64,000 bases of DNA from assembly GCA_040385105.1 (NCBI GenBank), contig JAZKHY010000053.1, forward strand, positions 1 through 64,000, in the 5' to 3' direction. Below the pieces are notes generated by a model that searched no databases, was not told the origin of the DNA, and was given only the letters and a program-made list of their open reading frames with translations. The stretch's first letter is position 1. The number at the start of each line of letters is the position of its first letter. The stretch is from JACMQX01 sp040385105. Its GTDB lineage: Bacteria; Pseudomonadota; Gammaproteobacteria; Burkholderiales; Burkholderiaceae_C. Below are positions 57,976 through 64,000 of the stretch, piece after piece. A program made the translations under genes and the position numbers.

Positions 57976-58815
57976 TCAGTAAACCTTGCCGCGGGTAGAT
58001 TCGGGTACGGACGCGGGCGACTTGAACCGCGCCGCCAGCGCGCTGGTGTGGCGCACCAGCAGGCTGGTGTCCAGGCCGACAGCCACAAAGGTCACGCCGA
58101 GGCTGAGGTAATGGCGGGCCAGCGTTTCGTCAGGCGTCAGGATGCCGGCGGCTTTCCCGGCCTTGATGATCCGCCTGATGGCGTCCTCAATCGCGGCCTG
58201 CACCTGCGGATGGCCCGGGTTGCCAACATGGCCCATGGAGGCAGAGAGATCGGCCGGGCCAATGAACACGCCGTCCACGCCTTCGGTGGCGGCGATTGCG
58301 TCCAGGTTGTCCAGTGCGGTCTGGGTCTCGGCCTGCACCAGCAGGCAGACCTGCGCATTGGCTTCCTTTGCATAGTTCGGGTAGCGGCCCCAGCGCGAGG
58401 CGCGCGCGCCGGCCATGCCCCGGATGCCGCCTGAACTCGCGCCGCCTGACCCTGCGTCCACCGGGTAGCGCGTGGCGCGCACCAGCGTGGCGACCTGCTC
58501 CGGTGTGTCCACCATCGGCACCAGCAGGGTCTGCACGCCGACGTCCAGGTACTGCTTGATCAGCATCTCGCCGATGTGCCCGTGACCCATGGGTACGCGC
58601 GCAATCGGGTGGGAAGGGTAGGGCGCGATGGCCTGCAGCTGCGCCAGCAGGCTGCGCACATCGTTGGGGGCATGTTCGCCGTCCACCAGCAGCCAGTCGA
58701 AGCCGGCGCCGGCGCAGATCTCGGTGGAATACGGGTCGGCCAGGCTGAGCCACAGGCCGATCTGCGCCTCTTTGTTGGCGAGGGCCTGCTTGAAGGTGTT
58801 GATGGGGGTTTGCAT
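57976..58815 (-). CDS. hpaI: 4-hydroxy-2-oxoheptanedioate aldolase HpaI
   Basis: 279 residues. HpcH/HpaI TIM barrel: WLLVDGEHAPND, IARVPMGH, LLVQAETQTALDNLD and DGVFIGPADLSASMG. It splits 4-hydroxy-2-oxoheptanedioate into pyruvate and succinate semialdehyde, the last step of homoprotocatechuate meta-cleavage. It lies 22 bp downstream of hpaH in the hpa operon. Confidence 0.93.
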   Translation of the reverse strand: MQTPINTFKQALANKEAQIGLWLSLADPYSTEICAGAGFDWLLVDGEHAPNDVRSLLAQLQAIAPYPSHPIARVPMGHGHIGEMLIKQYLDVGVQTLLVPMVDTPEQVATLVRATRYPVDAGSGGASSGGIRGMAGARASRWGRYPNYAKEANAQVCLLVQAETQTALDNLDAIAATEGVDGVFIGPADLSASMGHVGNPGHPQVQAAIEDAIRRIIKAGKAAGILTPDETLARHYLSLGVTFVAVGLDTSLLVRHTSALAARFKSPASVPESTRGKVY

Positions 58816-58837
58816 GGAATTCTTTCAGGCGGGCAGA

Positions 58838-59638
58838 CTAGACAAAGCGGAACTCGAAGCGCCCGAGCGCACCGTAGTCGGCATCGAACACATCGCCGGC
58901 CTTTGCGCCCACCGGCCGTGTGAAGGAGCCGGCCAGGACGACCTCGCCGGCTTCCAGGAACTCGCCCCAGGGCGCGAGCTTCATCGCGAGCCATGCGACG
59001 CCGACGGCAGGGTGGCCCTGCACGCCGGCCGCCAGCCCGGTCTCTTCCACCGCGCCGTTCTGCCGCAGGATGGCGCCGCACCAGGGCAGGTCCACCTCGC
59101 GCGGCAGCACCTTGCGGCCGCCGAGCACGATGCCCGCGTTGGCCGCGTTGTCGCTGATGGTGTCCTGCACCTTGCGCATCTTCTTCGTGTGGCGGTCGAA
59201 CTGCTCGATGCGCGCGTCGATGATCTCGATGGCGGGTGTCACGTAGTCGGTGGCATCCAGCACATCGTCCACCGTGATGTTGCCGCCCTCCAGGCGGCGC
59301 TTGAGCACAAAGGCCAGCTCCACCTCCACGCGGGGGGCAATGAAGCGCCCGGCGGGAATGTCGCCGGGGGTGAAGAACATGTCATCCAGCAGCGTGCCGT
59401 AGTCCGGCTCGTCGATCTGGCTGGAGATCTGCATCGCGCGCGAAGTCAGGCCGATCTTGTGGCCCAGCGCCTTGCGCCCGCCCGCGATCTTCATGCGCAC
59501 CCATTCGCGCGAGATGGCATAGCCGTCTTCGACCGTCATCTCCGGGTAGCGTTTGGAGAAATGCTCGACCTGCACGCGCGAGGTTTCGCTGTGCTGCAGT
59601 TCGGCGGCAAGCTGGCTGATGAGTTGCGGCGCGATCAT
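58838..59638 (-). CDS. hpaH: 2-oxo-hept-4-ene-1,7-dioate hydratase HpaH
   Basis: 266 residues, the normal HpaH length, from ATG 59638, which overlaps the hpaF stop by 4 bp. GHKIGLTSRAMQ, EPDYGTLLDDMFF, RVEVELAFVLKRRL and AIEIIDARI carry the metal-binding acids of the fumarylpyruvate-hydrolase-like hydratase fold. It adds water to the oxo-heptenedioate made by the isomerase and decarboxylation steps. Confidence 0.95.
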   Translation of the reverse strand: MIAPQLISQLAAELQHSETSRVQVEHFSKRYPEMTVEDGYAISREWVRMKIAGGRKALGHKIGLTSRAMQISSQIDEPDYGTLLDDMFFTPGDIPAGRFIAPRVEVELAFVLKRRLEGGNITVDDVLDATDYVTPAIEIIDARIEQFDRHTKKMRKVQDTISDNAANAGIVLGGRKVLPREVDLPWCGAILRQNGAVEETGLAAGVQGHPAVGVAWLAMKLAPWGEFLEAGEVVLAGSFTRPVGAKAGDVFDADYGALGRFEFRFV

Positions 59639-60039
59639 TGGTTGAACAAGGGGTGGATGTTGCTGTGTTTGGCGTCGTACACCTGCCCCGGCGACTCGTC
59701 CACCTGCACCGTGATGCCGATGAGCCGCTTGGCCATCAAGGGGTTGAAGTGCCTCTCCGCGCACGCCGCTATGGCGTCGCCTGCCTTCTTCTGCGTTTCG
59801 GCGCTGCGGCCCCTGCCCATGCGCAGGTTCATGTAGACGAAAGCGTAGTCGCGCTTGCCGTCCGCGATGGCATGGTGGGCCGAGGGGAAGGCCAGCACGC
59901 GGGTTCCCCCGGTGGGAAAGACCTGCTTGCCTTCCTCGTCCCACACCTCCAGCAGCGTGTCGGCAAGCGCCCGGCACAGGCGCGTCATGTTGCCGTCGGG
60001 GTCGAGGTTGCCGCTGTAGAGAATGACAAGGTGGGGCAT
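59635..60039 (-). CDS. hpaF: 5-carboxymethyl-2-hydroxymuconate isomerase HpaF
   Basis: 134 residues from ATG 60039. It begins MPHLVILYSGN, with Pro next to the initiator Met as in tautomerase-superfamily enzymes that use N-terminal Pro as the base. The end HFNPLMAKRLIGITVQVDES is typical. It lies 2 bp after the dioxygenase gene. Confidence 0.93.
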   Translation of the reverse strand: MPHLVILYSGNLDPDGNMTRLCRALADTLLEVWDEEGKQVFPTGGTRVLAFPSAHHAIADGKRDYAFVYMNLRMGRGRSAETQKKAGDAIAACAERHFNPLMAKRLIGITVQVDESPGQVYDAKHSNIHPLFNQ

Positions 60040-60041
60040 GT

Positions 60042-60860
60042 TCAGATGACTTCCATGAGGGCCACGGTGCAACTCACCGCGAAAATCGGGATCGGCTTGA
60101 AGTGTCGCACCACGCCCTGGCCCCGCGCGGCGGCAGCCACCGCGATGAAGTTGCGGATTTCAAACCCGCCCTGGCCCGCATCGCGGTAGGTGGCCTCGTC
60201 GGTATAGGACAGCAGCGCTTCCCTGTCGTTGCGGCACCAGCGGTCCAGGAACTCGCGGTCCCAGTCTTCATTGACCTTGCCGGAGTCGGGTGTGGCCGGC
60301 CAGTGCGAGATGCCGCCCGTACCGACCAGCGCAATGCGCTCGGGCTGCGCGTCGCAGGCGGCGCGCAATGCCTCGCCAAAGGCCCAGGCGCGCGTGAGCG
60401 GCGTGAGCGGCGGCCCCTGGCAGTTGATGTTGACCGGGATGATGGCCTTGTCGTACCGGGGCGTGAGGAAGTTCAGCGGCACCATGATGCCGTGGTCGAA
60501 CCTCCATTCTTCCGCATAGGCCACATCCACATCCTGCATCACGCGCTTGATGATGCGCTGTGACAGCGCGGCGTTGCCGGGCACCTTCGTCTTTGCAATG
60601 CCGAGCCAGGCCGGATCTTCGATCGGCCCTTCATATTGGTCGGCCATGCCGATGGCATAGGCCGGCATGTTGTTCATGAAGAAGTTGGCGAAGTGCTCGG
60701 CCGCGACGACGATGACGGCGTCGGGCCTTGCGGCTTCGAGCGCCTCGCCCATGCGGTGGAACTCGGCATGGAAGGCGTCCTTGACCGCAGGGTCGGCCAG
60801 GTGGGCCCGGCCGGTGATGCCCGGCGCGTGGCTGCAGATGCCGGCAAATACAAGTGCCAT
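60042..60860 (-). CDS. LigB-type (class III) extradiol dioxygenase catalytic subunit
   Basis: 272 residues. Class III pattern: FAGICSHAPGITGR (first metal His), VVAAEHFANFFMNN (second His), DHGIMVPLNFL and GTGGISHWPATP. Fe(II)-dependent ring cleavage. Operon context makes homoprotocatechuate 2,3-cleavage most likely (HpaD role), yet the next gene encodes a LigA-type small subunit, as in protocatechuate 4,5-dioxygenase LigAB. The genes are 1 bp apart, so the two form one enzyme. Confidence 0.9.
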   Translation of the reverse strand: MALVFAGICSHAPGITGRAHLADPAVKDAFHAEFHRMGEALEAARPDAVIVVAAEHFANFFMNNMPAYAIGMADQYEGPIEDPAWLGIAKTKVPGNAALSQRIIKRVMQDVDVAYAEEWRFDHGIMVPLNFLTPRYDKAIIPVNINCQGPPLTPLTRAWAFGEALRAACDAQPERIALVGTGGISHWPATPDSGKVNEDWDREFLDRWCRNDREALLSYTDEATYRDAGQGGFEIRNFIAVAAAARGQGVVRHFKPIPIFAVSCTVALMEVI

Positions 60861-60861
60861 G

Positions 60862-61188
60862 TCAGACCCCCGCGACTTTCTCGTCGGCCGACGTGGTCAT
60901 GGCATAGATGCCCGCGCGCACCGGCCCGTACTTGCGCACGCCCTCGCGCATGGCAGCAATATAGTCGGCCCAGGCCACGCCGAGCAGCGGCGCAAAGTGC
61001 ATCAGCAGCTGGCCGTTGCAGCCCAGCACATAGAGCTTGCCGATGTCGCCCTGCCCGATCGCCTCGCGCTCCTCGTCCGTGAGCTCATAGCCGTCCAGCA
61101 GGGCCGCGCGGTCCTCGCGGTAACGCCTCTGCACCTCCGGGTCGCGGTTGAGGTTGTAGAGGAATTTCTGCGTGGCGTAGAGACTCAT
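60862..61188 (-). CDS. LigA-type small subunit of extradiol dioxygenase
   Basis: 108 residues from ATG 61188. All-helical LigA family: FLYNLNRDPEVQRRYREDR, LTDEEREAIGQGDIGKLYVLG, GVRKYGPVRAGIYAM. In LigAB this subunit closes over the active site. It is 2 bp downstream of hpaE and 1 bp upstream of the catalytic subunit gene. Stand-alone HpaD enzymes need no such subunit, which makes this pairing notable. Confidence 0.9.
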   Translation of the reverse strand: MSLYATQKFLYNLNRDPEVQRRYREDRAALLDGYELTDEEREAIGQGDIGKLYVLGCNGQLLMHFAPLLGVAWADYIAAMREGVRKYGPVRAGIYAMTTSADEKVAGV

Positions 61189-61190
61189 GC

Positions 61191-62651
61191 TCAGATGCCC
61201 CAATGGGGGATGTGATGGGAGCCGAGCGACACCGCGACGTTTTTCGGTTCGCAGAACACTTCATAGCTCCAGGTGCCGCCCTCGCGCCCCGTGCCTGACG
61301 CCTTGGTGCCGCCAAAGGGCTGGCGCAGGTCGCGCACGTTCTGGCTGTTGACGAAGCACATGCCGGCTTCCACGGCCGCCGCCACGCGGTGCGCGCGGCC
61401 GATGTTCTCGGTCCAGAGGTAGCTGGAGAGGCCGTACTGGATGTCGTTGGCCTTGGCAATTGCGTCAGCCTCGTCGGTGAACGGGATCAGGCAGGCGACG
61501 GGCCCGAAGATTTCTTCCTGCGCAATGCGCATGCGGTTGTCCACATCGGCAAACACGGTGGGCATCACATAGTTGCCCTTCTTCACCCTGCCAGGCAGCA
61601 CGGGCGCATCCAGGCCGCCGCACAGCAGCGTCGCGCCTTCCCTGGGGCCGAGCTCGATGTAGCTGCGCACCTTGGCCAGGTGGGCCTGCGAGATCATCGG
61701 GCCGACGATGGTTTGCTCGTCCAGCGGATCGCCCACGGTGATGCGCTTTGCGCGCGCCACGAACTTCTGTACAAAGTCCGCATAGATGGACTGCTGCACC
61801 AGGATGCGCGAGCCCGCCGTGCAGCGCTCACCGTTGTTGGAGAAGATCATGAACACGGCAGCATCCAGCGCGCGTTCGAGGTTGGCATCGTCAAAGATGA
61901 TGAAGGGGCTCTTGCCGCCCAGCTCCATGCTGAACTTCTTGAGGCCCGCCTGCTGCACGATGCGGTTGCCGGTGGCTGTCGAGCCGGTAAACGAAATCGC
62001 TCGCACGTCGGGGTGCTTGACCAGCGGCTCACCGGCATCCTTGCCGTAGCCGTGCACCAGGTTCAGCACGCCGGGCGGAACGCCTGCCTCTAGTGCCAGC
62101 TCGCCCAGCCGTGCGGCGGTGAGCGGCGAGAGTTCGCTCATCTTGAGCACGGCCGTGTTGCCGAAGGCCAGGCAGGGCGCGACCTTCCAGGTGGCGGTCA
62201 TGAACGGCACGTTCCAGGGGCTGATCAGCGCGCAGACGCCGGTGGGGTGGAACAGCGTGTAGTTCAGGTGCGTTTCGGTGGGGTAGGTATGCCCGTCCAC
62301 GCGGGTGCACATCTCGGCGAAGTAGTAGAAGTTGTCGGCAGCGCGGGGGATGAGCTGCTTGCCGGTCTGGGCGATCACCTGGCCGGTGTCGTTGGTTTCG
62401 GTCTGCGCGATGTCCGGCACATTGGCAGCGATCAGGTCACCGAGCTTGCGGATGATTTTGGCGCGCTGCGGTGCGGGCATGCCTGCCCACTTTGGAAAGG
62501 CGGCCTTGGCGGCGGCGACAGCGGCGTTGACTTCCGCCTCGCCACCCGAGGCAACTTCGGCCAGCACTTCCTGCGTTGCCGGGTTGACGGTTTCAAGATA
62601 GCGGGTGCCGGGGACGGACTTGCCGTCGATGAGGTGGTTGATCTGCTTCAT
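61191..62651 (-). CDS. hpaE: 5-carboxymethyl-2-hydroxymuconate semialdehyde dehydrogenase HpaE
   Basis: 486 residues. Aldehyde dehydrogenase with catalytic Cys in NNGERCTAGSRILVQ and Glu in MELGGKSPFIIF; the N-terminal INHLIDGKSVPG and C-terminal QPFGGTKASGTGREGG fit the HpaE type. It oxidises the ring-fission semialdehyde to the dicarboxylate. Second gene of the operon, 13 bp after hpaR. Confidence 0.94.
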   Translation of the reverse strand: MKQINHLIDGKSVPGTRYLETVNPATQEVLAEVASGGEAEVNAAVAAAKAAFPKWAGMPAPQRAKIIRKLGDLIAANVPDIAQTETNDTGQVIAQTGKQLIPRAADNFYYFAEMCTRVDGHTYPTETHLNYTLFHPTGVCALISPWNVPFMTATWKVAPCLAFGNTAVLKMSELSPLTAARLGELALEAGVPPGVLNLVHGYGKDAGEPLVKHPDVRAISFTGSTATGNRIVQQAGLKKFSMELGGKSPFIIFDDANLERALDAAVFMIFSNNGERCTAGSRILVQQSIYADFVQKFVARAKRITVGDPLDEQTIVGPMISQAHLAKVRSYIELGPREGATLLCGGLDAPVLPGRVKKGNYVMPTVFADVDNRMRIAQEEIFGPVACLIPFTDEADAIAKANDIQYGLSSYLWTENIGRAHRVAAAVEAGMCFVNSQNVRDLRQPFGGTKASGTGREGGTWSYEVFCEPKNVAVSLGSHHIPHWGI

Positions 62652-62664
62652 GATGTGATGGGTT

Positions 62665-63126
62665 TCAGTTCGCTGCTTCAGTCTCTGGTTCTTCTGTCGG
62701 CAGTTCCAGCGCGATCACGCAGTCCAGCAGCGCATACAGCTGGGCCAGGCGCTCGGTGCCCAGGGCCTGCTCCATCGAGGCGTAGTGCGCCTCGATCGTG
62801 CCCGAGAGCTTGCGCGCCAGCCGCTTGCCGCGTGCCGTGGCGCTGACGACGGTACGGCGCTGGTCCTGCGGGTCCCGCTCGCGGCGGATCAGGTCGTCAC
62901 GCTCCATGCGGGTGAGTACGCCGGTGAGGCTGGGGCCGAGGATGAAGGCCTCGCGCGCTACCCGGCCCGTCTCCACAGTACCGTGCTCGCCCAGCACCCG
63001 AAGGACCCGCCACTGCTGGTCCGACAGGCCGTGCGCGCGCAGGCCCGGGCGGGTGTGCGCCATGACGGCTTCACGCGCCTGCAGCAGCAGGCGCGGAAGA
63101 TTGCGGTGTTTGAACGGCAGGTTCAT
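62665..63126 (-). CDS. hpaR: MarR-family regulator HpaR
   Basis: 153 residues. Winged-helix MarR fold: LSDQQWRVLRVLGEHGTVETGRVAREAFILGPSLTGVLTRMERDDLIRRERDPQDQRR. HpaR-type repressors of homoprotocatechuate operons have this length and the N-terminal FKHRNLPRLLLQAREAVM. It is the first gene of the operon, so it represses itself and the catabolic genes; a 16-bp palindrome lies 11 bp upstream of its start. Confidence 0.93.
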   Translation of the reverse strand: MNLPFKHRNLPRLLLQAREAVMAHTRPGLRAHGLSDQQWRVLRVLGEHGTVETGRVAREAFILGPSLTGVLTRMERDDLIRRERDPQDQRRTVVSATARGKRLARKLSGTIEAHYASMEQALGTERLAQLYALLDCVIALELPTEEPETEAAN

Positions 63127-63137
63127 GGCAGAATATT

Positions 63138-63153
63138 ATTTAACAGGTTAAAT
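63138..63153. promoter_or_regulatory. HpaR operator candidate
   Basis: Perfect 16-bp palindrome ATTTAACAGGTTAAAT in an AT-rich island between hpaR and the divergent SDR gene. It is close enough to the hpaR start to block its promoter. Confidence 0.75.
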
Positions 63154-63254
63154 GATTTTTGGACAGCAACGCTGCAAGACCCATCAGGGTATTCCCTGAG
63201 TCGCGCAGGCGCAGGATGGCTGTCCGGCATCCAGGATCAACAAGGAGACTCCTC

Positions 63255-64000
63255 ATGGACCTACACATCGCCGGCCGCAAGGCCATCGTCTGCGCATCGT
63301 CATCGGGGCTGGGCAAGGCCTGCGCGCTGGCCCTGTCACGCGAAGGCGTCCGGGTGTTCATCAACAGCCGGCACCTGGACAGCCTGCAGGCGGCGGCGGA
63401 TGACATCACGCGCGAGACGGGTCATGAGGTCGTCGCGGTCGAGGCGGACATCACCACCGAAGCAGGCCGCGCCAGGCTCGTCGCCGCCTGCCCTGACGCC
63501 GACATCCTCGTCAACAACAATGCCGGTCCCGCGCCCGGCAAGTTCCAGGACTGGGGACGCGAGCAGTACCTGGAAGCCTTCGAGTCCAACATGCTCGCGC
63601 CGGTGCTGATGATCCGCGCGCTGCTGCCCGGCATGCGTGAGCGCAGGTTCGGCCGCATCGTCAACATCACCTCGGCCATGGTCAAGTCGCCACGGGCGCA
63701 CCAGGGGCTGTCCACCTCGGCGCGCACGGCGCTCACGGCCGTCTGCAAGGCCATTTCGTCGGAAACCGTGGTGGACAACGTGACCATCAACAACCTGCTG
63801 CCCGAGCGCATCGACACGCCGCGCCAGCAGTTCCTCACCGAGCGGCAGGCGAAGATGGACGGCTTGAGCTACGACGCAGCGCGAAAGAAGATTGCAGACA
63901 CGGTTGCGGCCAAGCGCTTCGGCACAACCGAGGAGTTTGCCGACATGTGCGCCTTTCTCTGCAGCACGCAGGCGGCCTTCATCTGCGGCCAGAACATCCA
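63255..64000 (+). CDS. SDR-family protein without the YxxxK motif (3' end outside window)
   Basis: 248 residues are visible from ATG 63255, with AAGGAG 8 nt upstream; no stop before the window end. NAD(P) site CASSSGLGKACALALS and LVNNNAGPAPG are present. The active-site region (ITSAMVKSPRAHQGLSTSAR) has the Ser but no Tyr between the Ser and the following helix, and Arg where Lys is usual. Some SDR subgroups annotated as 3-oxoacyl reductase-like share this. It is divergent from hpaR, so the palindrome at 63138 may affect it too. The missing end should be short. Confidence 0.85.
   Translation, partial: MDLHIAGRKAIVCASSSGLGKACALALSREGVRVFINSRHLDSLQAAADDITRETGHEVVAVEADITTEAGRARLVAACPDADILVNNNAGPAPGKFQDWGREQYLEAFESNMLAPVLMIRALLPGMRERRFGRIVNITSAMVKSPRAHQGLSTSARTALTAVCKAISSETVVDNVTINNLLPERIDTPRQQFLTERQAKMDGLSYDAARKKIADTVAAKRFGTTEEFADMCAFLCSTQAAFICGQNI

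Noticed and set aside
57997..58018. GGTAGATTCGGGTAC as a further TetR operator near hpaI
   Set aside because: The arms are in the wrong order for CTACC-N4-GGTAG, and the site lies inside the hpaI coding region.
1..64000. tRNA, rRNA, riboswitch, integrase, transposase, toxin-antitoxin or classic defence genes
   Set aside because: I looked for their protein signatures and for compact RNA hairpin sets in the gaps and saw none; all gaps are below 300 bp.

Overview
The window is GC-rich, densely packed bacterial chromosome. The gene content points to a betaproteobacterium of the Comamonadaceae type (Variovorax, Polaromonas or Acidovorax relatives): five Bug/TctC-type solute receptors without their membrane partners, family III CoA-transferases, glcEF, a 4-hydroxyphenylacetate-type meta-cleavage operon, and GC-rich intergenic hairpin repeats. 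This placement is inferred from gene families, not from a marker gene. I saw no rRNA, tRNA, CRISPR array, prophage or insertion sequence.

Layout. 1-1.3 kb: end of the ammonium channel gene amtB and its terminator. 1.3-9.5 kb: a LuxR-type regulator divergent from a four-gene envelope operon (large secreted Cys/Pro-rich protein, outer-membrane beta-barrel, lipoprotein, FecR-domain protein). 9.5-15 kb: a TPR/glycosyltransferase-like protein, an aldose epimerase and SMP-30 lactonase pair, and glycolate oxidase subunits glcE and glcF. 15-31.3 kb: a catabolic block with its own TetR regulator. It contains an acyl-CoA ligase, a Bug receptor, and a six-gene minus-strand operon (MaoC hydratase, DUF35-thiolase fusion, aldehyde dehydrogenase, SDR, acyl-CoA dehydrogenase, double CoA-transferase). 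It also contains an alpha-methylacyl-CoA racemase-like gene, a CoA-binding synthetase-like gene and a quinone oxidoreductase. 31.4-37.2 kb: housekeeping and miscellaneous genes (WYL regulator, glutathione peroxidase, receiver-domain protein, EamA and LplT transporters, alr). 37.2-53.1 kb: a second catabolic block with a GntR/HutC regulator, a 13-gene minus-strand gene string and a three-gene operon. 53.2-63.1 kb: class II aldolase, PanE-like, Bug and IlvD/Edd genes, then the hpa-type operon headed by a MarR regulator. 63.25 kb to the end: a divergent SDR cut by the window edge.

The two strongest new observations are regulatory. Six copies of CTACC-N4-GGTAG occur only in gaps of the 15-31 kb block. 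In the clearest cases they lie between -35 and -10 boxes, which defines a local TetR regulon. Two copies of CTWATGTWCATATWAG (49739 and 53128) flank the GntR gene and head both operons of the second block. The TetR regulon encodes what looks like a bacterial version of peroxisomal branched-chain acyl-CoA breakdown, possibly ending in retro-aldol cleavage. The GntR regulon combines an HmgA-like ring-cleavage dioxygenase with the CoA-transferase/MaoC/CitE trio known from itaconate and mesaconate breakdown. The envelope operon (2.6-9.5 kb) is the least explained locus; its lipoprotein and its FecR-domain protein share a homologous domain. Substrates for all three systems are inferred, not shown.
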